Source of the DNA: Amycolatopsis lurida
GTDB taxonomy: Bacteria; Actinomycetota; Actinomycetes; Mycobacteriales; Pseudonocardiaceae
Assembly: GCF_900105055.1 (NCBI RefSeq)
Contig: NZ_FNTA01000004.1
Span: 4,061,501-4,125,500 of the forward strand
Direction: 5' to 3'
DNA: 64,000 bases
Part shown: one piece after another, positions 19,320 through 27,342 of the stretch
Layout of the letters: every line of letters starts with the position of its first letter
Numbering within the stretch: position 1 is the first letter of the stretch
Notes under the pieces: generated by a model
Seen by the model: the letters and a program-made list of their open reading frames with translations, nothing else
The model's database searches: none
What the model was told of the DNA's origin: nothing
Position numbers and translations under genes: made by a program

Positions 19320-19450
19320 GGATCACACCGGGTCGTTTTGTCACGGTGACGATAGCTGGGTGTCGACAAGGAAGTAACACTGAGTACTTGTACTGGGGGC
19401 AAGTATGAAGGCGCTCTTCGACGGTTGAAATCCCCGGCGCGGCCGACGGA

Positions 19451-19906
19451 TTGCTCATGGACACCGAGCTGCGTGGGTCGGTCGCCGAGACCGAGGCGTC
19501 GGTGATCGGCAAGTCACTCCTGGCCGTCGCCGAGATCGCGGACGAGTTGCTGAGCTCGGTGACCGAAGTCGTCGCCGCGAAAGCAGAGGCGATGCCCGGC
19601 GCGCGTGAGTTGGTCGAACTGACCGCCGCCGTCCCCGAGCGCCCCTCGAAGCCGCGCTCGTGCGCAACGGCTTTCGGAGATGTTTCCCGTGAAACTGGCC
19701 GCCGCCGAGGTGACGGCGCCGAAGTCGGGTTCAGAGATCCACTTGTCCGCTTGTGTCTCTTGAGCGTTCGAGGACTCCGAAACCGGCCTTCGATCGGAGC
19801 GGGCGGCCGGCGTGCCCGTCATCGGGGTATCGACGTTGACGCATCAGGACTTCCCGCCGATGACCAGACTCCCCCTCGTCCGGTTCCCAAGCCCGACTCG
19901 CGATGA
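19451..19906 (+). CDS. possible small or decayed gene
   Basis: The first 70 or so codons of this frame have G/C at almost every third position and encode a plausible acidic-helical segment (SLLAVAEIADELLSSVTEVV, then KAEAMPGARELVELTAAV). After about 19,680, where the parS-like site lies, codon use becomes random and the product turns Arg-rich. This could be a short genuine protein, a frameshifted remnant or chance. No family is recognised and there is no clear ribosome-binding site. Confidence 0.25.
   Translation: MLMDTELRGSVAETEASVIGKSLLAVAEIADELLSSVTEVVAAKAEAMPGARELVELTAAVPERPSKPRSCATAFGDVSRETGRRRGDGAEVGFRDPLVRLCLLSVRGLRNRPSIGAGGRRARHRGIDVDASGLPADDQTPPRPVPKPDSR
19682..19695. promoter_or_regulatory. 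parS-like site (one mismatch)
   Basis: GTTTCCCGTGAAAC differs from the parS consensus by A to C in the central CACGTG. It lies 360 bp downstream of parB. The central CG is intact but the palindrome is broken, so ParB affinity may be low. Confidence 0.5.
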
Positions 19907-20088
19907 GCGGGGAAACTTCACCGGCGGTTTCGGTCTCGTCAACGGGTTCGCCCGCGCCGGACGCCTCACCGTCGAGCAGGAACCGTTCCGCCGGACGAAC
20001 AACGAGCGAGTCGACGGCTGCCTGGCGGTCCTGGTTCCGTGTGAAACGAGGACGAGCACCAGATCGTCGTCGTGCCCGGAAAAAGAAA

Positions 20089-20121
20089 AGGAGGACTAGC
20101 CCACGGTGGGCAAGTCCTCCT
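20089..20121 (-). terminator. terminator of the ATP-grasp ligase gene
   Basis: AGGAGGACT (20089-20097) pairs with AGTCCTCCT (20113-20121), and GCCCAC/GTGGGC extends the stem to the loop. Read leftward, TTTCTTTTTCC follows. This is the cleanest intrinsic terminator in the window. Confidence 0.9.
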
Positions 20122-20135
20122 TCGTCGAGTCCGGT

Positions 20136-21086
20136 TCAGCTCTTGCGAGAAATCGCCCGCCCCACGAGGCCGGCGAAGACCGATCCGAGAGTGGCGCCGG
20201 ACGCCTCGATCGCCACCGGGACGATCGACGTCTCGGTCAGGCCCGGCGACAGGTTCACCGCGAGGAAGTAAACCGTGCCGTCTTCGGCGACCACGGCGTC
20301 GGTGCGGGAGATGTCGCGAAGCCCGAGTTGCCGGTGCACGGCGACGGCCAGCTCGCCGACCGCCTTGGCGGCGTCGTCGGGGATCCGCGCGGGGGTGAAG
20401 AAGTCGGTCAGCCCGGCGGTGTAGCGGGCGGTGTAGTCGTACACGCCGCTCTCCGGCACGATCTCGACCGCGGGCAGGGCTTCGGGTCCTTCTTCACCTT
20501 CGATGACCGTCACGGCCACCTCGACGCCGGACACGAACTTCTCGGCGAGAACGGTGTCGCCGTAAGCGAAGCAGCCGACCATCGCGCCGGGCATCTCGGC
20601 GGCGTCCCTCACGACCTGGGCGCCCAGCGCCGAACCGCCCTGGTCCGGCTTGAGGATCATGGGCAAGCCCAGCGTTTCGACCATCGAGTCGAGCACGGCC
20701 TGCGCGCCGAGTTCGCGGAAGGTGCTGTGCGGCAGCACGACCCAGTCCGGCGTGGTGAAGCCCGCGTCGGCTACGAGCGCCTTGGCAGTCGGCTTGTCCC
20801 ACGCGCGGCGGCAGCCCCGCGAGCTGGTGCCCACGTAAGGCACGTCGAGCATCTCCAGCACTGTCTGCACCGCGCCGTTCTCCCCCTCACCACCGTGAAG
20901 AGCGACAATGGCCGCGTCGGGCCGCTGGGTGCGAAGACGTTCGAGCAGGCCCGCGTCGGTGTCCCACTCCTCGACGATGAGACCTTCCGCCCGCAACGCG
21001 ACCGAGAGCCGGCGTCCGGAGCGGAGAGAGACATCGCGTTCGTGGGAAAGTCCGCCTGCGAGTACGGCAACGGTGCGGTCGACCAC
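20136..21086 (-). CDS. D-alanine--D-alanine ligase family protein (ATP-grasp), non-canonical metal site
   Basis: The 316-residue protein opens VAVLAGGLSHERDVSLRSG, the Ddl N-terminal signature, and has LHGGEGENGAVQ and LPMILKPDQGGSALG of the ATP-grasp fold. The C-terminal metal-binding motif, normally LEVNxxPGxT, reads FLAVNLSPGLT, so a Mg-ligating Glu is replaced by Ala. The upstream Asp in ISRTD remains. It may be an active variant, a ligase with another substrate, or inactive. The GTG at 21084-21086 is chosen because AAGGAG lies five bases upstream. The longer open frame overlaps the aminotransferase gene. Confidence 0.8.
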   Translation of the reverse strand: MVDRTVAVLAGGLSHERDVSLRSGRRLSVALRAEGLIVEEWDTDAGLLERLRTQRPDAAIVALHGGEGENGAVQTVLEMLDVPYVGTSSRGCRRAWDKPTAKALVADAGFTTPDWVVLPHSTFRELGAQAVLDSMVETLGLPMILKPDQGGSALGAQVVRDAAEMPGAMVGCFAYGDTVLAEKFVSGVEVAVTVIEGEEGPEALPAVEIVPESGVYDYTARYTAGLTDFFTPARIPDDAAKAVGELAVAVHRQLGLRDISRTDAVVAEDGTVYFLAVNLSPGLTETSIVPVAIEASGATLGSVFAGLVGRAISRKS

Positions 21087-21120
21087 CGAAACTCCTTTGT
21101 GCTTGGGGACGTCCGGCCGA

Positions 21121-22497
21121 TCAGACCGTGTCCGGAGAGGGGTTCTGCGGCCCCGAGATCGAGCGTGGGCTCGCGTTGCCGAAGGTACGCGCAAGGTCCA
21201 TTTCGGACTCGAGCACCGCGGCGAGCCGCCGGACGCCTTCGCGGATCCGCTCGGGCGTCGGGTAGCAGTAGGAAAGTCGAAGTTGTCTGCTGCCGAAACC
21301 GTCGGCGTAGAAACCGGTTCCGGAGGCGTACGCGACGCGGGCCGTGACGGCTCGCGGCAGCATCGCCTTCGTGTCCACACCTTCGGGTACGGTCATCCAG
21401 ACGTAGAAACCGCCATCGGGTTTGGTCCAGCTGCAACCGGCGGGCATGTGCTGATCGAGCGCGGACAGGATCGCGTCCCGGCGCTCCCGGTAATTCTCGC
21501 GGAAAGTCTTGATCTGACCCATCCAGTCATGCGTCGCGAGGTATCGCGACACGATCAACTGGTTAAGCGTCGGGGGGCACAGCGTCGCGGACTCGGCCGC
21601 GAGCACGAGTTTCTCCCGGACGGCATGCGGCGCGAGCACCCAGCCGACCCGCAGGCCGGAAGCGAACGTCTTCGAGAAAGAGCCCAGGTAAACGACGTTG
21701 TCGGGGTCGATCGAGCGGAGCGCGGGGTACGTCTGCCCGCTGAAGCCGAGCAGCCCGTACGGGTTGTCCTCGACGATGAGGATGTCGTTCTCCCGGCAGA
21801 TCTCCACGATCTCCGCGCGCCGCTCGACGGCCAGGGTGACGCCGCCGGGGTTGTGGAAGTTGGGGATCGTGTAGAGGAACTTGACCCGGCGTCCCGCTTT
21901 CCGTGTCTCCGCGAGCGCGGCACGAAGCCCCTCGGGGACGAGGCCGTGATCGTCCATCGCGACGTGGACGACGTCCGCCTGATACGCGGCGAACGACCCG
22001 AGCGCGCCGACGTAGGACGGGCCCTCGGCGATGATGACGTCACCCGGATCGCAGAACAGCCGGGTGACCATGTCGAGCCCCATCTGGGAGCCGACCGTCA
22101 CGACGACGTCGTCCGGGTGGGCCTTGATGCCCTCGAGGGCCATGATTTCGCAGATCTGCTCACGCAGCGACGGGATGCCGTGCGCGGAGCCGTACTGGAG
22201 CGCGACCAGGCCTTCCTGGGCGATGAGCTCGCCGACCTGCGCGGACAGCGTGTCCAACGGGAGCGCGGCGAGGTTCGGCATCCCGCCGGCGAGCGACACC
22301 ACTTCGGGGCGACTGGCCACCGCGAACAAGGCCCTGATCTCGGAAGCAGTCATCCCGGCCGTACGCGCGGCGTAGCGGTCGAGATGAGGGTCGAGGTTGT
22401 GTCGGCCGGGCTCCGGCCGGACAGGGCGATTCTCGGTCATCAGGCGCTTCACCCGTGCTTCGAAGTGGACATAGTCGCTACCGACTGGTAGTTCCAT
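21121..22497 (-). CDS. PLP-dependent class I/II aminotransferase
   Basis: The 458-residue fold-type I aminotransferase resembles the 2-aminoadipate/aromatic LysN-like group. Features in order are LAGGMPNLAALPL, QYGSAHGIPSLREQI, the cofactor-binding NPGG of YTIPNFHNPGG and EDNPYGLL. The Schiff-base lysine is in YLGSFSKTFASGLRVGW, and RLSYCYPTPERIREG holds the carboxylate-binding Arg. There is no GntR-type head, so it is an enzyme and not a MocR regulator. I start at ATG 22495-22497, with GGGAGG 13 bases upstream. A further ATG at 22440 is possible. The substrate is not predictable. Confidence 0.88.
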   Translation of the reverse strand: MELPVGSDYVHFEARVKRLMTENRPVRPEPGRHNLDPHLDRYAARTAGMTASEIRALFAVASRPEVVSLAGGMPNLAALPLDTLSAQVGELIAQEGLVALQYGSAHGIPSLREQICEIMALEGIKAHPDDVVVTVGSQMGLDMVTRLFCDPGDVIIAEGPSYVGALGSFAAYQADVVHVAMDDHGLVPEGLRAALAETRKAGRRVKFLYTIPNFHNPGGVTLAVERRAEIVEICRENDILIVEDNPYGLLGFSGQTYPALRSIDPDNVVYLGSFSKTFASGLRVGWVLAPHAVREKLVLAAESATLCPPTLNQLIVSRYLATHDWMGQIKTFRENYRERRDAILSALDQHMPAGCSWTKPDGGFYVWMTVPEGVDTKAMLPRAVTARVAYASGTGFYADGFGSRQLRLSYCYPTPERIREGVRRLAAVLESEMDLARTFGNASPRSISGPQNPSPDTV

Positions 22498-22636
22498 CGA
22501 GTGTAACCACCCTCCCTTGAGGGGCCCTGGCCTTCCGGTGTTCATCACATCGGCCTATCCTCGGTCTGGACCCCTTCGGTGAGCCCTGTTCGGGACAAGG
22601 CTGCGTCGGGTGCTCTTCATTCAGGGAGGTTTGTCT

Positions 22637-23281
22637 GTGTCGCGTCGCGTCGTGGGCGTAACCCTGGACAACCTCGAACACCTGCCCAAGAGCTGCCGCC
22701 GCTGCGTGTACTGGGAGCTGGCGCCGCATATGAAGGCGCAGGCCGAGGAATACGGCGCGACCGAGGTCGAAAAGGAAGCCTGGGTCTCCAGCGTGCTGTT
22801 GGAGTGGGGTTCCTGTGGCCGGATCGTCTACAGCGACACCCTGCCCGTCGGCTTCGTGCTCTACGCGCCGCCGAACGCCGTGCCGCGCTCGCTGGCCTTC
22901 CCGACTTCGCCTCCTGGCCCCGACGCCGTCCTGCTGACCGCCTTCCAGGTGCTTCCCGAATTTCAGGGCGGCGGGCTCGGCCGGATGCTGGTGCAGGCCG
23001 TCGCGAAGGACCTCACCAAACGCGGTGTCCGCGCGATCGAGGCCTTCGGGGACGCCAAGCCCGAAGAGACCGATCCGGACGGCGGGCACAGTTGCGTGCT
23101 GCCCGCCGCGTTCCTGCAGAGCGTCGGGTTCAAGACCGTGCGCCCGCACCCGCGGTGGCCGCGGCTGCGGCTGGAACTGCGCTCGGCGATCTCGTGGAAG
23201 GAAGACGTGGAGGCGGCCCTCGAACGGCTGCTCGGCCAGGTCTCCATCACGACGGCCGAGCCGAGCATGGGCCGCGCCTGA
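22637..23281 (+). CDS. GNAT-family N-acetyltransferase
   Basis: The 214-residue protein has acetyl-CoA-site features: VLPEFQGGGLGRMLVQAVAKDL (the R/Q-x-x-G-x-G/A motif as QGGGLGRML) and a preceding beta-strand LLTAFQV. A CRRCVYWEL motif lies near the N-terminus. The GTG at 22637 has GGGAGG seven bases upstream. It occupies the place of M. tuberculosis Rv3916c between cwlM and parB, and is divergent from the aminotransferase. The acetyl acceptor is unknown. Confidence 0.82.
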   Translation: MSRRVVGVTLDNLEHLPKSCRRCVYWELAPHMKAQAEEYGATEVEKEAWVSSVLLEWGSCGRIVYSDTLPVGFVLYAPPNAVPRSLAFPTSPPGPDAVLLTAFQVLPEFQGGGLGRMLVQAVAKDLTKRGVRAIEAFGDAKPEETDPDGGHSCVLPAAFLQSVGFKTVRPHPRWPRLRLELRSAISWKEDVEAALERLLGQVSITTAEPSMGRA

Positions 23282-23577
23282 CCTTCCGCGCCGCCCTTCA
23301 TCGCCCGCTTTAGCAGAGTTTTCGAGCGCGCGCAGCGACCATCCCCCGGCTTGGGGACAGCTGTGGGTAACCCGCCGAGTTATCCACAGATCGCTGATAG
23401 GAGCGGTGGAAAATCTGTGGATGGGTAGGCTGGACCTGGGGACGCCCCCCGGGAAGGGCGGGGGCTGCGCGCCGGGTGGAGCTAGGGGTGGCGTGCCCGG
23501 GCGAGAGGGCACACAACCGGTTGTGCCGAGGGCTTCGGCAGAAAGATGTGCGCCCGCGTGCGGGTGTGGAGGACTGG
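23282..23577. promoter_or_regulatory. convergent intergenic region with DnaA-box cluster
   Basis: There is no gene in these 296 bp. Four DnaA-box-like 9-mers lie at 23352-23424: CTGTCCCCA (minus, 23352-23360), TTACCCACA (minus, 23362-23370), perfect TTATCCACA (plus, 23380-23388) and CCATCCACA (minus, 23416-23424). Beyond them are GC-rich hairpins, including GCACAACCGGTTGTGC near 23513. The boxes are 12 kb from oriC. A titration or regulatory role is inferred. Confidence 0.55.
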
Positions 23578-24726
23578 CTACTCCGCTTTGGCGAGTTCGT
23601 GGGCCAGGACGTCCGCGAAGGTGAACGTGCCGGTCGGCTGGTCCCCTTCGCCGAGGAGGTACAGGCGCTTCACGGCGACCAGGATGCCTTCGGCGACGAC
23701 GTCGCGGAAAGCCGGGTCCGCCAGTTTGCGGCTGTCTTCCGGGTTGGTCAGGTAACCGATCTCGATCCGCACCGCCGGGCAGCGCGTGCGGGTGAAGATC
23801 TCCCAGGTCTTGTAGTGCGTGCGGCAGTCGAGCATGCCGGTGCGGGCGGCCAGTTCGCGCTGGATGAAGCCCGCCAGCAGCTCACCGACGGTCGACGTGG
23901 TGCCGTTGCCGGTGCCGAAGTGGAAGCTCGCGACCCCCTGCGCCTTGGGCGAGGGGTTCTTGTCGTTGTGCAGCGAAAGGAACAGGTCGGCGCCCGCCTC
24001 GTTCGCGAACTTCGCCCGCTCACCCTCCGTCGGGCTCTGGTTCGGGCCGCGCGAGATCAGCGCCTCCATACCCGTGGCCTGCATCCGGCCTTCGAGCCGC
24101 CGAGCCAGATCCCAGGCGATGTCCGCTTCACGCAGACCGCTCGCGACGACCCCGAGGTCATCGCCGCCGTGGCCCGGGTCGATCACGATGCGCTTGCCGC
24201 GCAGCCGGGGGCCGGCCTGCCGCACCTGCTCCTGCTCGCGCAGGAAAACGGGGCGGCCGCCGCGGGCGCGCGGCGAAGAGAGCCGGTGCAGCTCGCGGAT
24301 GGTGGCCGGGCCGCACATACCGTCGGCGACCAGGCGCATGTCGCGCTGGAAGGTCTTGAGGGCGCGCTCGGTCTGGGGACCGAAGTGCCCGTCGGGGCGT
24401 CCGGCGTCGAAGCCCAGCTCGGTCAGCCGCTCCTGGAGCGCGAAGACGTCGTCACCCTGCATGGGGGCGGAGAACATGTAGGTCAGCGGCCGGCTGCCGA
24501 GATGGAAGCCGGCGCCGCGAAGCGCCTGATAGGTCGCCGGACCCACCAGACCGTCGGTGATGAGCCCACGGCGCTGCTGGAACGCCCGCACGGCATGTTC
24601 CATCGCCGTGTCGAAGACCTCGTACTCCCCGGATTCGGTCACCGGCGGGAGCAGCTCCATCGCCGCCAGCGTGGACCTGATCTCGGCGACGTCCGGTCCG
24701 GCGTCACCGCGGCGGAGTACCCGCAT
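23578..24726 (-). CDS. cwlM: CwlM-type N-acetylmuramoyl-L-alanine amidase homolog
   Basis: Two peptidoglycan-binding repeats (about residues 4-70 and 85-145; FQQRRGLITDGLVGPATYQAL and FQRDMRLVADGMCGPATI) precede an Amidase_3 domain (about 178-380). Zn ligands and the catalytic Glu appear intact: IDPGHGG, EADIAWD, SLHNDKN and RIEIGYLTNPED. In M. tuberculosis, CwlM is a PknB-phosphorylated regulator of MurA with a degenerate active site. The C-terminus GTFTFADVLAHELA matches that protein closely. It reads downstream of trxB-trxA. The ATG at 24724-24726 is close behind GAGGAG; an ATG at 24771 would add 15 residues. Confidence 0.9.
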   Translation of the reverse strand: MRVLRRGDAGPDVAEIRSTLAAMELLPPVTESGEYEVFDTAMEHAVRAFQQRRGLITDGLVGPATYQALRGAGFHLGSRPLTYMFSAPMQGDDVFALQERLTELGFDAGRPDGHFGPQTERALKTFQRDMRLVADGMCGPATIRELHRLSSPRARGGRPVFLREQEQVRQAGPRLRGKRIVIDPGHGGDDLGVVASGLREADIAWDLARRLEGRMQATGMEALISRGPNQSPTEGERAKFANEAGADLFLSLHNDKNPSPKAQGVASFHFGTGNGTTSTVGELLAGFIQRELAARTGMLDCRTHYKTWEIFTRTRCPAVRIEIGYLTNPEDSRKLADPAFRDVVAEGILVAVKRLYLLGEGDQPTGTFTFADVLAHELAKAE

Positions 24727-24926
24727 GCACTCCTCGCTCTTCCCTTTGGGCACCGATCGAGCTCGATGCACGACTGTGAAAATCCTGCGGGGCGAACCCC
24801 GGTGCTCTATTGTGCCCTGTGAACTCTCGGTGAGCGCGGAGGCCCGGTCGGTGCGTCAAGTGCCCGTTCGTGGAACCCGTCCAGGCGTCGCCGTAACGAA
24901 GAGATGTACCCAATCCCCGTGACGAC

Positions 24927-24958
24927 GAAACCCGGAGCCTGGGCAGGCCCCGGGTTTC
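24927..24958 (-). terminator. terminator-like hairpin after trxA
   Basis: GAAACCCGG (24927-24935) pairs with CCGGGTTTC (24950-24958), with an inner GCCT/AGGC stem. It lies 19 bp past the trxA stop codon. The following tract (GTCGTCACGG) is not T-rich, so termination may be partial. Confidence 0.55.
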
Positions 24959-24976
24959 GGCTGGTGAAACGCGAGA

Positions 24977-25300
24977 TCAGAGGACGTCGGCGAGATCCGA
25001 CAGCAGCGCGGCCTTCGGCTTGGCGCCGACGATCTGCTTCACCGGCTTGCCGCCCTGGAACAGGATCAGCGTCGGGATCGACATCACCTGGTAGTCACGC
25101 GCAGTGTTCGGGTTGGCGTCGATGTCGAGCTTCGCGACGGTCAGCTTCTCGCCGTTCTCCGCCGCGATCTCTTCGAGCACCGGGGCGACCATCTTGCACG
25201 GACCGCACCAGGTCGCCCAGAAGTCGACCAAGACGGGCTTCTCGCTCGTCAGCACGTCGTCGACGAAGCTCTTGTCGGTCACCGTCACGGTGTTGGCCAT
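24977..25300 (-). CDS. trxA: thioredoxin
   Basis: This is the cytosolic disulfide reductant, regenerated by the adjacent trxB product. The 107-residue single-domain thioredoxin has the WCGPC active site with C32 and C35, the buried D26 (VDF) and the cis-Pro in MSIPTLILFQGG. It corresponds to M. tuberculosis trxC (Rv3914) by position. GAAGGAGACACC precedes the ATG, and it is 41 bp from trxB. Confidence 0.96.
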   Translation of the reverse strand: MANTVTVTDKSFVDDVLTSEKPVLVDFWATWCGPCKMVAPVLEEIAAENGEKLTVAKLDIDANPNTARDYQVMSIPTLILFQGGKPVKQIVGAKPKAALLSDLADVL

Positions 25301-25341
25301 GGTGTCTCCTTCTGGATGGTGAAACTCCGGTGTGGGAAAAG

Positions 25342-26337
25342 TCAGTTGGTGGTGGCGCCGTAGCCGCCACCCACCAGCTCAGGGGTCTCCTGGGCGGCCT
25401 CGACACCGGCGTGCTCCGCCAGCCATCGTTCCGCGTCGATCGCCGCGGCGCAGCCCGAGCCCGCGGCGGTGATCGCCTGCCGGTACGTGCGGTCGACCAG
25501 GTCGCCCGCGGCGAAAACGCCGGGAAGGTTCGTGTACGAGGTGCGGCCCTTGGTGAGCACGTAGCCGTCCTCGTCGAGGTCCACCTGGCCGCGCACCAGC
25601 TCGCTGCGCGGGTCGTGACCGATCGCGACGAAGAACCCGGTCACGTCCAGCTTGGACTCCTCGCCGGTCACCGTGTCCTTGAGCTTCAGGCCCTCGACCT
25701 TGCCTTCACCCTCGACCTCGGTGATCTGCTTGTTGAGCGCCCACTTGATCTTCTCGTTCTCGCGGGCGCGCTCCAGCATGATCTTGGAGGCGCGGAACTC
25801 CTCGCGGCGGTGGACGATCGTGACGGACTTGGCGAACTTCGTCAGGAAGGTCGCCTCCTCCATCGCCGAGTCGCCGCCGCCGGCGACCACGATGTCGTGG
25901 TCACGGAAGAAGAAACCGTCGCAGGTGGCGCAGGCCGAAACACCGCGGCCGAGCAGCTCCTGCTCGCCGGGCACGTTCAGATAGCGGGCCGCGGCGCCCA
26001 TCGAGAGCACGACCGCGCGGGCCGCGTAGCGCTTGCCGTTCGCGAAGACGTACTTGACGTCACCGGTCAGCTCGACGGACTCGACGTCTTCCTGGCGCAG
26101 GTCGGCGCCGAAACGCTTGGCCTGCTCCCGCATCTCTTCCATGAGGTCGGGACCCTGGATGCCTTCGCGGAAGCCGGGGAAGTTCTCGACCTCCGTCGTC
26201 GTCATCAGCGCACCGCCGAACTGGGTGCCCTCGAACACCAGTGGTTCGAGCTGCGCCCGTGCCGCGTAGACAGCGGCGGTGTATCCCGCAGGACCCGACC
26301 CCACAATGATCAGGTTCCTGATCTCCTCGGCAGCCAC
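25342..26337 (-). CDS. trxB: thioredoxin reductase
   Basis: This NADPH-dependent flavoenzyme reduces thioredoxin. It has 331 residues. The FAD-binding motif GSGPAGYTAA is at 14-23, the redox CATC (C136, C139) sits in SACATCDGFFF, and the NADPH motif is GGGDSAMEEA. The C-terminal FAD motif is GVFAAGDLVD. The start is GTG at 26335-26337. It forms a unit with trxA and probably cwlM. The TAGCGCCGCTA palindromes at about 26455-26485 lie upstream and may be regulatory. Confidence 0.96.
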   Translation of the reverse strand: MAAEEIRNLIIVGSGPAGYTAAVYAARAQLEPLVFEGTQFGGALMTTTEVENFPGFREGIQGPDLMEEMREQAKRFGADLRQEDVESVELTGDVKYVFANGKRYAARAVVLSMGAAARYLNVPGEQELLGRGVSACATCDGFFFRDHDIVVAGGGDSAMEEATFLTKFAKSVTIVHRREEFRASKIMLERARENEKIKWALNKQITEVEGEGKVEGLKLKDTVTGEESKLDVTGFFVAIGHDPRSELVRGQVDLDEDGYVLTKGRTSYTNLPGVFAAGDLVDRTYRQAITAAGSGCAAAIDAERWLAEHAGVEAAQETPELVGGGYGATTN

Positions 26338-26489
26338 CCGTGACCTCCGCTCGTAGTGACCTGTTCACCAGGCTCAACACGATCGTAGGGGCCGGTGTTC
26401 CCGCGGTGACCGGCGCTACTTTCTCCCGCCATGCGCCGAGGCGGAGATCCGACCTCTAGCGCCGCTAGGAAAGCTAGCGCGGTAGCAAA

Positions 26490-26536
26490 GGTCCCTCGCT
26501 CCCCCCCGAAATGGGGCTGGTGGGGAGCGAGGGACC
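26490..26536 (-). terminator. terminator of the sigM operon
   Basis: GGTCCCTCGCTCCCC (26490-26504) and its exact complement (26522-26536) form a perfect 15-bp stem. It begins 18 bp past the anti-sigma stop codon. Read leftward it ends in GGGACCTTTGC. Confidence 0.85.
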
Positions 26537-26553
26537 AGTGAGGTTTCGGTCGG

Positions 26554-27342
26554 TTACTTCTGTCCGATGATTTTGTCGAACAGGACCGCCGGGTTGCCGG
26601 GGCCGCAGTCGGCACCGAAAGCGACGATGCGGAACTGGGCCAGTTTGCCTGTGGTGTAGATCACCATCACGCCGTCCTTGCCCGCGACGTTCACCGGCCG
26701 GATGCCCTCCGGCCGTACGTCGGCATCCATGCCGGCAGCGGCCACGCAGGCGTCGAGGCGCTCTTCGGTCTTCAGCGAGCCGAAGTCGCGGACGCCGATC
26801 GCCTTGCCGACGAGGGCTTCGGCGCCACCGCCGTCTCCGCCGACCGAAGGTCCGGAAGTAGCCGACGGCGCGGGTTGGGCGATACCGCCCGAATCCGGCT
26901 CCCGGGTGGTCGGGACGACGATCGCCACGGCGGCGATGGCCGCAGCCGCCACGGTCGCTATCCCGGCACCCCAGCCGATCCGCTTGTTCCGCCGCCGCCG
27001 TGCGGCCGCGAGGTCCACCACCGGGGCGACCTGCTCCTGCTGCCCTTCAGATGCGCCTTGAAACGCAGGCGTCACCCGCATTTCGGCGGCCAGCGCGGCG
27101 TCGATCCGGGCCGCGTACTCCGCCGGCATCGGTGCGACCGGCTCGTTCGCGAGTTCCGCGAGGTCGGCCGTGGTCGCTTCGAGTGCTTCGATGATCGCCA
27201 GTGCTTCGGGGTCGGCGTTCACCCGCGGCCACAGCTCGGCCGCTTCCCGCTCGTCCAGCACACCTGCGTGCAGGTCGGCGAGCACATCGACAGACCACGG
27301 CGGACCGACGGTCCCACCGATCCCCCTGCTCTCGTCTGTCAT
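26554..27342 (-). CDS. anti-sigma-M factor, membrane-bound
   Basis: The 262-residue protein has an acidic cytosolic N-terminus (1-120), one transmembrane helix (about 122-145, GWGAGIATVAAAAIAAVAIV after an RRRRNKR stop-transfer-like stretch), and an extracytoplasmic C-terminal domain. No HxxxCxxC zinc anti-sigma motif is present, as in the M. tuberculosis Rv3912 product. The ATG at 27340-27342 overlaps the sigM stop as ATGA, so synthesis is coupled. Its role, sequestering SigM until an envelope signal arrives, is inferred from context and topology. Confidence 0.82.
   Translation of the reverse strand: MTDESRGIGGTVGPPWSVDVLADLHAGVLDEREAAELWPRVNADPEALAIIEALEATTADLAELANEPVAPMPAEYAARIDAALAAEMRVTPAFQGASEGQQEQVAPVVDLAAARRRRNKRIGWGAGIATVAAAAIAAVAIVVPTTREPDSGGIAQPAPSATSGPSVGGDGGGAEALVGKAIGVRDFGSLKTEERLDACVAAAGMDADVRPEGIRPVNVAGKDGVMVIYTTGKLAQFRIVAFGADCGPGNPAVLFDKIIGQK

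Larger units (their letters stand above)
19320..20088. other. long parB-ligase intergenic region
   Basis: There is no confident gene in 770 bp between the convergent parB and ligase genes, which is unusual for this dense segment. It holds a parS-like site at 19682-19695 (GTTTCCCGTGAAAC, one central mismatch) and a weak open frame at 19451-19906. The direct repeat GTACTTGTACT lies near 19386. No RNA gene is evident. Confidence 0.5.

Noticed and set aside
23430..23577. possible structured RNA (SRP or similar) downstream of cwlM
   Set aside because: Hairpins are present but no SRP helix-8 or RNase P signature could be found. GC-rich DNA folds readily.
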